From NCBI GenBank assembly GCA_934746715.1, contig CAKVFI010000001.1, forward strand, positions 1-64,000: a stretch of DNA of 64,000 nucleotides, in the 5' to 3' direction. Source of the DNA: an uncultured Clostridia bacterium. Lineage in GTDB: Bacteria > Bacillota > Clostridia > Christensenellales > UBA1242. Each line of letters opens with the position of its first letter. The stretch's first letter is position 1. The notes under the pieces were generated by a model. That model had not been told where the DNA came from and did not search any database. It was given only the letters and a program-made list of their open reading frames with translations. The position numbers and the translations under genes are program-made. Shown piece after piece: positions 35,527-43,717 of this stretch.

Positions 35527-37704
35527 TTATCTTAAATTGTTAGGATTTGTTTCAACAAAGATGCTAACATCTTTTTCAATCAAATCGCTTGCAGCATAAA
35601 ATTCTGCTGTTATTCTATCACTTGGAACAAATCTAGTCAAGATTTGATATCTATATTTGGTTTGAATCTTTTTGACAGGTGAAGGCATAGCCTGCAAAAA
35701 TATGATTGACCTACCTTCCTTTTGCTTTAATTCTTGGCAACGGTCAAAAATCTTTTTTGTAACTTCCTTGGCGCGTTCATCACTAACCGAACTCACCAAA
35801 ATGCGCAAAATTGTGCTGAATGGCGGAAACATTGTTGTTTGACGCACATTAATTTCTTTTGCGTAAAAACCTTCATAATCATAATTTTGAGCAAAACGAT
35901 AAACATAATGTTTTGGTGCATAGGTTTGAAGCACAACATGCCCGTCTGCATTTTTTCGCCCTGCCCTGCCTGCAACCTGTGTTACAAGTTGAAAAGTGCG
36001 CTCGTTGGATTTGTAGTCGCTGTTGTACAAACTAACATCTGCATCAAGAATGCCAACCAAAGAAACAAGCGGATAATCATGACCTTTTGCAATCATTTGC
36101 GTGCCAACCAAAATGCTTGGCGCTGTTTGTGAAAATTGGCTCAATATTTTTTTATGCCCATCTTTGCCGCGCGTTGTGTCATTATCCATTCTAAAAATCG
36201 GCACATCTTTAAACATGTTGGCAAGTTCTTCACAAACTTTTTCTGTGCCGGTTGCACCATAGCGAATGTTTGTGCTGTTGCAATTTGGGCAATTTGTGAG
36301 CATGCGATATTTTTTGCCACAAAAATGACATTTAAGTTGATTGTCTTCCTTGTGATAAACAAGGCTAACTTCACAATCATCACATTTTGCGCGATAACCA
36401 CACTTTCTGCACATCACAAAAGATGCAAATCCACGCCTATTTATAAACAAAATTGCTTGCTTTTTGTCCTTGATGCATCTATCCAATTTTGCAACCAGAC
36501 TTTTGGAAAATGGCGACATATTGCCGTCCATAACTTCACCGGTCATATCAACAATTTCTATATCCGGCATTTCGCTGCCGTTTATGCGTTGTTTTAATTC
36601 AACCAATTGGTATTCACCATTGATGGCTTTGTTGTAACTTTCAAGTGATGGCGTTGCACTGCCTAAAATAAGCGGACAATTGTTTGCCCTTGCCCTGTGT
36701 TCTGCCACTGTGTGAGCATCATAACGTGGATTGTTTTCACTAACATAAGAACTGTCATGCTCTTCATCAATCACAATCACGCCAAGGTTTTTAACTGGTG
36801 CAAAAATTGCAGAGCGCGCGCCCAAAACAACATGTGCTTTGCCGGAAAAAATTTTTTCCCATTCATCAAAGCGTTCGCCATCGCTCAATCTGCTGTGAAG
36901 CACTGCCACGTCAGACGGAAAACGACTGTTAAAACGCTGCATCATTTGTGGTGTGAGCGAAATTTCTGGCACAAGCATAATGGCAGTTTTGCCTTGCTTA
37001 ATAGCCTGCTCAATGATTGTCATATAAACTTCGGTTTTGCCGCTGCCAGTAACACCTTTAAGCAAAAAAGTTTTGTTTTGATTTTGCATTGTTTGCACAG
37101 CATTGGCTTGTGCAGGTGTTAAAATATTTTTTTGTTCAGTTGCACTTTCCACTGACGGATTGCGCACTTTGCGAGTGGCAGATTTTAAAACAATGCCCTT
37201 TTCAACAAGTGCATTAACGCTTTGCCTGCCAAACATATCAACAGCTTTTAAAAAGTCTATTGTTCCATTTTCGTTTAAAAATGCAATAAGAGCCAATTGA
37301 TTTTTTGCGCGTTTGCCAACAATGTTGATTGCTGTGTCAATATCCAAAAGCAAACTTAAATTATATTCAAATTGTTCGTGTTGACTGTCCAATCTAACAC
37401 ATGACGGCAAAGCCAAGCGTATGCAATCACTTAAACGCAAAAAAAAGTGCCGAGACATAAACTGACATAGTTCCAATATCTCCGGCATCAATTTTGGTGT
37501 TTGCTCCAAATTTTTTGCGATAGTTTTAAGTTTGCTTGGTTCAATCTGCGATTTTTCACTTAATTGTATAACATAACCCAACACCAATCTTCCAGCGAAA
37601 GGAACTTTGACACGCATGCCAATTTGCGTGTTTTCAAGCGCAATATAGTCAAAAACTCGGTCAACAGCGTCATTGGGAATATCAACAACAACTTGAGCAA
37701 TCAT
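35527..37704 (-). CDS. priA: Primosomal replication-restart helicase PriA
   Basis: A 725-residue superfamily 2 helicase that reloads the replisome at stalled forks. The N-terminal 3'BD (PNDAVDRVFDY), Walker A KGVTGSGKTEVY near 220, DEEH (IVIDEEHDSSY), and GSATPSLES are present. The eight-cysteine zinc region (CRKCGYRAKCDDC to CHFCGKKYRMLTNCPNC) and motif VI QVAGRAGR follow. It directly follows rpoZ; coaBC, which usually lies between them, is absent. Confidence 0.96.
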   Translation of the reverse strand: MIAQVVVDIPNDAVDRVFDYIALENTQIGMRVKVPFAGRLVLGYVIQLSEKSQIEPSKLKTIAKNLEQTPKLMPEILELCQFMSRHFFLRLSDCIRLALPSCVRLDSQHEQFEYNLSLLLDIDTAINIVGKRAKNQLALIAFLNENGTIDFLKAVDMFGRQSVNALVEKGIVLKSATRKVRNPSVESATEQKNILTPAQANAVQTMQNQNKTFLLKGVTGSGKTEVYMTIIEQAIKQGKTAIMLVPEISLTPQMMQRFNSRFPSDVAVLHSRLSDGERFDEWEKIFSGKAHVVLGARSAIFAPVKNLGVIVIDEEHDSSYVSENNPRYDAHTVAEHRARANNCPLILGSATPSLESYNKAINGEYQLVELKQRINGSEMPDIEIVDMTGEVMDGNMSPFSKSLVAKLDRCIKDKKQAILFINRRGFASFVMCRKCGYRAKCDDCEVSLVYHKEDNQLKCHFCGKKYRMLTNCPNCNSTNIRYGATGTEKVCEELANMFKDVPIFRMDNDTTRGKDGHKKILSQFSQTAPSILVGTQMIAKGHDYPLVSLVGILDADVSLYNSDYKSNERTFQLVTQVAGRAGRKNADGHVVLQTYAPKHYVYRFAQNYDYEGFYAKEINVRQTTMFPPFSTILRILVSSVSDERAKEVTKKIFDRCQELKQKEGRSIIFLQAMPSPVKKIQTKYRYQILTRFVPSDRITAEFYAASDLIEKDVSIFVETNPNNLR

Positions 37705-37705
37705 A

Positions 37706-37903
37706 CTAATTTGATTTTACCCCTACAATATCGCCTTTTGCAACTTCTTTTGCAGCGTAATCAATTGCAAGGTTTGCACTGCCATTTAAAAGAGTTGGTA
37801 TTTTGTTTTCCAAATCCTTGGCACGAGCGCCAACAACTACGGCAACCATATACCTGCAACCTAATTTTTCAACTAATAAATCAATAGGTGGTTCAAATAA
37901 CAT
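37706..37903 (-). CDS. rpoZ: RNA polymerase omega subunit
   Basis: A 65-residue omega protein that helps fold and stabilise the beta-prime subunit. MLFEPPIDLLVEKLGCRYMVAVVVGARAKDLE matches the family opening, though CRYMVAVVVGARA replaces the more usual SRYxLVxxxAKRA. AAAGGAGAGATT precedes the ATG. It begins an operon with priA, def, fmt and rlmN and has a long AT-rich leader. gmk, its usual upstream neighbour, is missing. Confidence 0.9.
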   Translation of the reverse strand: MLFEPPIDLLVEKLGCRYMVAVVVGARAKDLENKIPTLLNGSANLAIDYAAKEVAKGDIVGVKSN

Positions 37904-38127
37904 AATCTCTCCTTTAATTATTAATTTTTAGCACAAAATTAATTTTTTGGCAAACAAATTTAATCAAATTGAATTAAATTTTGACAATTTAAAAGATTTT
38001 TTTAATTTGTTGCTTTTTTTTGTTTTTTCAAACATATATATTAGATTTGTTTTCTTCAAAAGCAAATAAATTAAATTTGTTTCTTCCAAAACAAATTTAT
38101 TATAGCACAAATTTCAAAAATTTGCAA
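37904..38127 (-). promoter_or_regulatory. rpoZ promoter and 190-base leader with tandem repeats
   Basis: Minus strand: -35 TTGCAA (38122-38127), 17-bp spacer, perfect -10 TATAAT (complement of 38099-38104), start near 38092. The leader of about 190 bases holds two abutting 30-base repeats (38041-38070 and 38071-38100, about 80 percent alike) and poly-T/A tracts. No known riboswitch is recognised. Confidence 0.55.
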
Positions 38128-38141
38128 ATATTTTAAAATTT

Positions 38142-38810
38142 TTAAGATTTTTTGCTTAATTTGGTTAAAGCAAGATGCGCGGCATTTTGCTCTGCTTCGC
38201 GCTTGGTTGAGCCTTGACCATACGCCAAAAATTCATCATCAACAAAAACGCTTGCTCTAAAATTGGTTTGCCCACCCTTAGTTTCGTAAGTATCAGTTGA
38301 ATATTTCAACTTTAATTTTTTATCTTGAACAAAAACTTGAAGTTGACTTTTAAAATCTTTGCTGGTTAAACCTGCATTGATTTGTTCTTTGATTTTTAAT
38401 GCTTCAAGCACTGCATTTGCGATTGATGGCATTCCGTAGGTTAAATACATCACGCCAATCATGCTTTCAATTGTGTCCGCCAACACGGCATTTGAAATTT
38501 CCTTTGATTTAAAACTTTTGCCAAACAAAATGCGGTTTTCAATGCCAAGTTCCTTTGCCAAAGCTGCCAAATTGTCAGTACACACAAAGTTGGCACGGAT
38601 TTTGCTCATTTTCCCTTCAAGATAATGATAATGTTTGTAAAGATAATCACTTACAATTGTTGAAAGCACGCTATCGCCCAAAAATTCAATACGCTCGTTG
38701 CATTCAACATCATGGTCGTGAGCATAGGAAGAATGAGTGAACGCCAAAGTTTTAAGGTCTTCACTGCACTTTTCAAATAATTCTATAAAACTGTTTTTAG
38801 TTTTTTTCAA
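38142..38810 (-). CDS. rnc: Ribonuclease III
   Basis: About 222 residues. The RNase III signature NERIEFLGDSVLS is intact and the second metal region DTIESMIG follows; a C-terminal dsRNA-binding domain (about 150-220) is present. It processes rRNA precursors and structured mRNAs. TTG 38810 is proposed as start because AAAGGTGG lies nine bases upstream; a TTG at 38831 is in frame but has no ribosome site. Either way it starts within plsX. plsX-rnc adjacency without acpP and fab genes, and separation from smc, are departures from the usual order. Confidence 0.93.
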   Translation of the reverse strand: MKKTKNSFIELFEKCSEDLKTLAFTHSSYAHDHDVECNERIEFLGDSVLSTIVSDYLYKHYHYLEGKMSKIRANFVCTDNLAALAKELGIENRILFGKSFKSKEISNAVLADTIESMIGVMYLTYGMPSIANAVLEALKIKEQINAGLTSKDFKSQLQVFVQDKKLKLKYSTDTYETKGGQTNFRASVFVDDEFLAYGQGSTKREAEQNAAHLALTKLSKKS

Positions 38811-39792
38811 CTGCTTTTGCCACCTTTTCAACTAATTTATTTTGTGCAAGATTGTATGCTTGTTGGATTGTGTCTGCAACAATTGGTGCTTTGCTGTTGC
38901 CATGGCATTTAAGCACAATTTTGCCAACACCCAACAATGGTGCGCCACCACATTTTGTGTAATCGTACTTTGTTTTGATTTTTTTAAGGCTACCTTTAAG
39001 CATTAATGCCCCAATTTTTGCCTTAAATGAAGATTTTACAGCGTCTTTAATTTCACTAAACAAAACTTCTGAAATGCCTTCCATTGACTTTAAGCAAATG
39101 TTGCCAGAAAAGCCATCACACACAACAACATCTACATTGCCACGCAACACATCACGAGATTCAATGTTGCCAACAAAATTAAGTTTTGCAGATTTTAAAA
39201 GTTGATAAGCTTGTTTGTGAACATCGTCGCCCTTTTCTTCTTCTGTGCCAATGTTAAGCAAACCTATACGTGGTTTTTTGATGCCAAGCGCTTTCATATA
39301 CACATCACCCATTATGGCAAAATCAAGCAAGTTTTCTGGTTTGCATTCAGCATTTGCGCCACAATCAACCAACATAACTTTGCCGTCGTTGATTGTTGGA
39401 AGCAATGGTGCCAATGCAGGACGAGAGATGTTTTTGATTCTGCCCAATTTAAGCACTGCTCCAGTAAGAGTTGCCCCAGTGCTGCCGGCACTAACAAGAG
39501 CAACTGCGTCTTCGTTGGTTTTTAAGTAATCATAAGCAACAACAATGCTTGATGTTTTTTTTGTGCGGATTGCAACCGTTGGCACATCATCATTTGTTAC
39601 CACATCTGGAGCATGCACAATTTCAAGACGGTCGCTAACAAAAACCAATTCTTGCAAAATTTCAGTTATTCTATCCTTATCTCCAACCAAAACGATTTTT
39701 AAATTTTGATTGTCTTGCAACGCTTTAACCGCGCCTGCAACTATTTCATATGGTGCGTAATCGCCACCAAAAGCATCTACTACAATTTTCAT
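38797..39792 (-). CDS. plsX: Phosphate acyltransferase PlsX
   Basis: A 331-residue enzyme that makes acyl-phosphate from acyl-ACP for phosphatidic acid synthesis with PlsY. It opens KIVVDAFGGDYAP and shows SAGSTGATLTGA, PTINDGKVMLVDCGANAECKP and VCDGFSGNICLKSMEG. Length is normal. In relatives it lies in rpmF-(fapR)-plsX-fab. No fatty-acid synthesis genes are near, so either they lie elsewhere or lipids are partly scavenged. Confidence 0.96.
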   Translation of the reverse strand: MKIVVDAFGGDYAPYEIVAGAVKALQDNQNLKIVLVGDKDRITEILQELVFVSDRLEIVHAPDVVTNDDVPTVAIRTKKTSSIVVAYDYLKTNEDAVALVSAGSTGATLTGAVLKLGRIKNISRPALAPLLPTINDGKVMLVDCGANAECKPENLLDFAIMGDVYMKALGIKKPRIGLLNIGTEEEKGDDVHKQAYQLLKSAKLNFVGNIESRDVLRGNVDVVVCDGFSGNICLKSMEGISEVLFSEIKDAVKSSFKAKIGALMLKGSLKKIKTKYDYTKCGGAPLLGVGKIVLKCHGNSKAPIVADTIQQAYNLAQNKLVEKVAKAVEKN

Positions 39793-39894
39793 ATTTTTCC
39801 CTTTTTTACACTCAAAATAATTAAATTTTAATTTAATAAATTAATTATACAAAAAATTTTAACAAAAGTAAAATGAATTTAACCTTTAAAAGCG

Positions 39895-40854
39895 TTAGCC
39901 TTTGCATTGCAAATCAATGAGCGTTTGCTTAAACTTGTATTTTTCCTTGAGATTAAGCAAGTTTTGATATGACTTTTTTGTGCTGTTTTTTGTTGCCCTT
40001 AACATAACATTTTTTGGTGAATGAGCAAAATCAACAAACTCAATCACATCAACAGAATATCCAACCGAACGCAAAACTTCAGTTCTAATTGCATCAGTGA
40101 GCAAAGCTGAAAATCTTTCTTTAAACAAGCCGTCTTTAAGCAAAATGTCAAAGTCGCCTGCTTTTGCAATGCTCAAATTGACTTCATGTTGGCAACATGG
40201 CACGCTAAAAATGTATTTAACATGATTTTCGATTGCAAAATTGAGAGCATAGTCTGTTGCAGTGTCGCAAGCATGAAGGCTGATAACCATATCAATTTTG
40301 TTGTTGTAAAGTTTGTCTGATTTAACATCGCTAACAACAAATTGCAAGCCGTCATAACCATATTTTTTTGCTATTTGATTGCAGTGCTCAATCACGTCTG
40401 CTTTAAGGTCGTATCCAATGATTTTTGCCTTGATTTTGCGCAATTTTTCAAAATAATAATATATCAAAAATGTTAAATAACTTTTGCCACAACCAAAATC
40501 CAAAATGGTGATTTCCTGCCCAGAAAAGTTTTTTAAACTTGCATCAATAATTTCAATAAATTTGTTTATTTGTTTAAATTTATCGTACATCGACGCAACA
40601 ATTTTGCCGTCGCGAGTAAAAATGCCCAAGTCAACCAGTGCTGGCACATCGTCGCCCTCATTGATGAAATATTGTTTTTGTTTGTTGTGTTGCAAGTTAA
40701 TTTGTTTAATGTTGTTTTGTTTTTCCTTTAATTTGTAGCCAGTTTTTGTGGCAGAAAAAACTCCAGTAGTGCCAGTTGCTTCCACTGTTATTTGCTTGTA
40801 GTCATCAAAAGGCAAAGTTTTTAAATTTTCAAAATCGACATTGGAGTGAAACAC
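39895..40854 (-). CDS. SAM-dependent methyltransferase (Methyltransf_32-like), main frame
   Basis: 319 residues from a GTG at 40854. The SAM-binding motif ILDFGCGKSYLTF, YDLKADVIEHC, SLHACDTATDYAL and SVPCCQHE form the pattern of class I methyltransferases in the Methyltransf_32 group, whose substrates are unknown but thought to be RNA in some members. The GTG has no ribosome site. The same frame continues upstream with protein-like sequence (IIVHPIELKGEQKWQIEKYVGAQ) without any start codon until a one-base shift in an A7 run restores ATG 41011. The coding sequence is therefore probably truncated or frameshifted. It lies between rpmF and plsX, where yceD is expected. Confidence 0.8.
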   Translation of the reverse strand: MFHSNVDFENLKTLPFDDYKQITVEATGTTGVFSATKTGYKLKEKQNNIKQINLQHNKQKQYFINEGDDVPALVDLGIFTRDGKIVASMYDKFKQINKFIEIIDASLKNFSGQEITILDFGCGKSYLTFLIYYYFEKLRKIKAKIIGYDLKADVIEHCNQIAKKYGYDGLQFVVSDVKSDKLYNNKIDMVISLHACDTATDYALNFAIENHVKYIFSVPCCQHEVNLSIAKAGDFDILLKDGLFKERFSALLTDAIRTEVLRSVGYSVDVIEFVDFAHSPKNVMLRATKNSTKKSYQNLLNLKEKYKFKQTLIDLQCKG

Positions 40855-41011
40855 TTGTGCCCCAACATATTTTTCTATTTGCCATTTTTGTTCGCCCTTT
40901 AATTCAATTGGGTGGACAATGATTTTTTTAACATCTGTTTTCGAATCACTTAAAATGATTTTTTTGATGATTATTTTGTTTTTTGATATATATTCCCAAA
41001 TTTTTTTCCAT
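40855..41011 (-). other. Out-of-frame N-terminal coding segment of the methyltransferase
   Basis: From ATG 41011 the frame ends early (TGA after about 20 codons). If one A is removed from the A7 run at 41001-41007, the reading becomes MEKIWEYISKNK, continues through IILSDSKTDVKK, and joins the downstream methyltransferase exactly: 1117 minus 1 bases gives 372 codons. The frame is otherwise fully open. It is a sequencing error, a real mutation, or a slippage site. Confidence 0.7.
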
Positions 41012-41017
41012 ATTTTT

Positions 41018-41046
41018 ATTTTAACCTAATTGCTTTGATTTGACAA
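41018..41046 (-). promoter_or_regulatory. Promoter of the methyltransferase, possibly leaderless
   Basis: Minus strand: -35 TTGTCA (complement of 41041-41046), 17-bp spacer, -10 TAAAAT (complement of 41018-41023). Seven bases beyond the -10 is 41011, the A of the restored ATG. No ribosome site is present. Confidence 0.5.
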
Positions 41047-41064
41047 CTGATTGATTGAAATGCA

Positions 41065-41090
41065 TAAAAAAACCACCATAATTGGTGGAG
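41065..41090 (-). terminator. Terminator of rpmF
   Basis: Minus strand: CCACCA, loop ATTA, TGGTGG, then seven Ts. It separates rpmF from the methyltransferase-plsX-rnc unit. Confidence 0.75.
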
Positions 41091-41102
41091 TTTTTAAAAT
41101 AA

Positions 41103-41294
41103 TTATTTACTTTCTTTCTTTTCAACTGAAACTGCTTGTTCGCCGTCATAATAACCACAATTTTTGCAAACTTGGTGAGCCACTTTCTTTTCGTGGCAGT
41201 GTGGACATTCAACTAATGTTGGAACTGCAGCTTTCCAGTTAGCGCGACGTTTATCTCTACGTGCTTTTGAAACTTTTCCCTTTGGAACAGCCAT
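41103..41294 (-). CDS. rpmF: 50S ribosomal protein L32
   Basis: A 63-residue large-subunit protein of the zinc-binding type: CPHC and CKNC pairs in CPHCHEKKVAHQVCKNCGYY. The opening AVPKGKVSKARRDKRRANWK is diagnostic. ATGGAGGTAAAAA precedes the start. The zinc form is normal when zinc is not limiting; no zinc-free paralogue is in the window. In relatives yceD precedes rpmF; it is missing here and ackA lies directly upstream. Confidence 0.96.
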   Translation of the reverse strand: MAVPKGKVSKARRDKRRANWKAAVPTLVECPHCHEKKVAHQVCKNCGYYDGEQAVSVEKKESK

Positions 41295-41431
41295 TTTTTA
41301 CCTCCATAAATATTCGTGCAACAAAATATTGCACTCGACACAATACAAATTTATTATATCAAATGCAAAAGTGTTTGTCAATCGTTAACATTAATAAATT
41401 TTTAAAATATTTAATGAGTTTGTATTCCACA

Positions 41432-41454
41432 CAAAAAACGGCATTCAGCCGTTT
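41432..41454 (-). terminator. Terminator of ackA
   Basis: Minus strand: AAACGGC, loop TGAAT, GCCGTTT, then Ts. It lies 20 bases after the ackA stop. Confidence 0.8.
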
Positions 41455-41473
41455 AATGTTTGTTTAATTTTTG

Positions 41474-42664
41474 TTATTTAGTCAATTCTGCAGTTTCCAA
41501 AGCAATCATATACTCTTCATCAGTTGGAATACGATAAATTTTAACTTTGCTTGTTGGAGCTGAAAGTTCAACGATTTGGTCAAATGGTTTGTTGAGTTTA
41601 ACGTTCTTTTCTTCGTCCAATTTTAAACCAAGATATTCCATATCTTTGCAAACTGCTGAACGAACTAGCTCGTCATGTTCACCAATGCCAGCTGTGAAAA
41701 CAATTGCATCAACGCCATTCATTGCAGCTGCATATGAACCAATATATTTTTTGATTGAGTAGCACAAAGTGTCAAAAGCAAGTTTAACTTTTGGTTCATC
41801 AATATGCTCTTCAATATCACGCATATCACTGTAACCACACAAGCCATACAAACCACTTTTTTTGTTGAATGTTGAAATAACTTCTTCTGCTGTTTGACCA
41901 GTTGCATTCATAACACCAGTTACAACGCTTGCATCAATATCTCCTGTACGTGTGCCCATAACTACACCAGCAAGAGGGGTGTAACCCATTGAAGTGTCAA
42001 CACATTTGCCGTCTTTAATTGCACAAATGCTGCTGCCAGAGCCAAGGTGACAAGAAATGATTTTTTTGCCTTTAAGGTCGCCCAAGATTTCGGCGCACTT
42101 TCTTGCAATATATTTGTGGCTTGTGCCGTGTGCACCATAGCGACGAATGCTATATTTCTCATAATATTCGTATGGCAAAGCATACATATATGCCTTATCT
42201 GGCATTGTCATGTGGAAAGCAGTGTCAAAAACTGTTACGTTTTTAACGCCTGGCATTAAATCCATACATGCTTGCAAGCCCGTGAGCGCACCTGGATTGT
42301 GCAAAGGTGCAAATTGAACACAAGTTTTCATATCTGCAAAAATTTCAGGTGTAACAACAATTGATTTGCAATATTTTTCACCCATATTAACCACGCGATG
42401 ACCAATAGCCTTGATTTCGTTCAAACTAGAAATAACACCATATTCTTTGCTTGTTAATGTGTTAAAGAATAATTGAAATGCTTGTTTATGCGTTGGCATT
42501 GGTGCATTGAGAACAACCTTTTTGCCTGCCCATTTGTAAGTCATAAAAGAGCCATCCAAGCCAACACGCTCACAATAAGCGTTGGCAAACACGCTGCCAT
42601 CTTCAGTTTCCATAAGTTGAGCTTTTAAACTGCTGCTGCCAGCATTAACTACTAAAACTTTCAT
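41474..42664 (-). CDS. ackA: Acetate kinase
   Basis: A 396-residue ASKHA-fold kinase that makes ATP and acetate from acetyl phosphate, the energy-yielding step of acetate fermentation. It opens VLVVNAGSSSLKAQLME, and shows AFHMTMP, HLGSGSSICAIKDGK, TSMGYTPLAGVVMGTRTGDID and FTAGIGEHDELVR. Length is normal. Its promoter (TTGGCA/TAACAT) lies between pta and ackA, so the two can be expressed apart although they act in sequence. Confidence 0.97.
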   Translation of the reverse strand: MKVLVVNAGSSSLKAQLMETEDGSVFANAYCERVGLDGSFMTYKWAGKKVVLNAPMPTHKQAFQLFFNTLTSKEYGVISSLNEIKAIGHRVVNMGEKYCKSIVVTPEIFADMKTCVQFAPLHNPGALTGLQACMDLMPGVKNVTVFDTAFHMTMPDKAYMYALPYEYYEKYSIRRYGAHGTSHKYIARKCAEILGDLKGKKIISCHLGSGSSICAIKDGKCVDTSMGYTPLAGVVMGTRTGDIDASVVTGVMNATGQTAEEVISTFNKKSGLYGLCGYSDMRDIEEHIDEPKVKLAFDTLCYSIKKYIGSYAAAMNGVDAIVFTAGIGEHDELVRSAVCKDMEYLGLKLDEEKNVKLNKPFDQIVELSAPTSKVKIYRIPTDEEYMIALETAELTK

Positions 42665-42710
42665 AAAAAATTCCTTTTAACTAAAAAAATTGTATTTTTC
42701 AACCAAATAT

Positions 42711-42739
42711 ATGTTAACACAATTTAATGATTTTGCCAA
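42711..42739 (-). promoter_or_regulatory. ackA promoter
   Basis: Minus strand: -35 TTGGCA (complement of 42734-42739), 17-bp spacer, -10 TAACAT (complement of 42711-42716). Confidence 0.6.
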
Positions 42740-42754
42740 CAAATTTTAAGCAAT

Positions 42755-43717
42755 TTAAATTTTTGTTTGCAATTTTGTTATTATAACTGTTTCAACAATC
42801 TCCGCCACCGTTGAGCCACGGCTTAAATCGTTAACAGGTTTGTTGAAATTGAGCATAATTGGACCAACAGCCTTGTATTGCCCCAACGCAACTGTCAATT
42901 TGTAAGCAATGTTGCCGGCGTTAAGGTCTGGATATATAAGCACATTTGCGTTTCCGCCCACAGGGCTGTTTACACCTTTATGTTTTGCTGTGTCCGCATT
43001 TAAGGCGCTGTCTGCCTGCATTTCACCATCAATCAAAAAGTTGCTGTTTTGTTTTGCAATTTTTGTGGCAAGGCTAACTTTTTCAACCATTTCGTGGCTT
43101 GCACTGCCCAAAGTGGAATAAGAAAGTAGTGCAATTTTTGGCTCTACCCCAACAATATTTTGCATAAACTCTGCATTTGAAATTGCAATTTGAGCCAAAG
43201 TTTGACTATCTGGATTTTCAATTAACGACACATCGCCATAAAGCAAAGGAGTGCAACCATTTTTAAGCATAAGTGTGCTGCCAGTAACAATTTTTTTGTT
43301 TGGCTGCGCTTTAACAATTTGCAAAGCTGGGCGCAAAACATCTGCGGTTGTGTTTGATGCTCCCGCCACCACACCATCAGCCATATTATTAACAAGCATC
43401 ATCATGGCAAAATACAATGGTTTTTTAACCAAATTTGTGGCTTGACGTTTTGTTAAGCCTTTGCTCTGTCTCAATTCAAACAATTGATTTGCAAAATCAG
43501 TTTTGTTGTAAGCATCAATATCTATTATTTGGCAATTTGATGTTTTAAAAGATTTGTCAAACTGCTGACTTTTGCCAAACACAACAATTTTGCAAAGTTT
43601 TTGCTTTAATATAATTTTGCACGCATCGTAAACACGTTTGTCTACATTTGCTTCTGGCAAAATGATTGTTGCATTAATTTTTTTTGCTTTTTGTTTTAGT
43701 TGATTTAATATTTTCAT
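42755..43717 (-). CDS. pta: Phosphate acetyltransferase
   Basis: A 320-residue enzyme that converts acetyl-CoA and phosphate to acetyl phosphate, feeding AckA. It shows IILPEANVDKRV, ADGVVAGASNTTADVLRPALQI, and KGVNSPVGGNANVLIYPDLNAGNIAYKL near the C-terminus: the single-domain Pta type of Firmicutes. Start ATG 43717 has GAGG six bases upstream; ATG 43729 is possible. The start lies inside the end of the patatin gene (44-base overlap). tmcAL (ylbM), often found between ylbK and pta, is absent. Confidence 0.95.
   Translation of the reverse strand: MKILNQLKQKAKKINATIILPEANVDKRVYDACKIILKQKLCKIVVFGKSQQFDKSFKTSNCQIIDIDAYNKTDFANQLFELRQSKGLTKRQATNLVKKPLYFAMMMLVNNMADGVVAGASNTTADVLRPALQIVKAQPNKKIVTGSTLMLKNGCTPLLYGDVSLIENPDSQTLAQIAISNAEFMQNIVGVEPKIALLSYSTLGSASHEMVEKVSLATKIAKQNSNFLIDGEMQADSALNADTAKHKGVNSPVGGNANVLIYPDLNAGNIAYKLTVALGQYKAVGPIMLNFNKPVNDLSRGSTVAEIVETVIITKLQTKI

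Noticed and set aside
37904..38092. Riboswitch or T-box in the rpoZ leader
   Set aside because: No conserved riboswitch core or T-box sequence is visible; only AT-rich repeats. Reported as an unusual leader.
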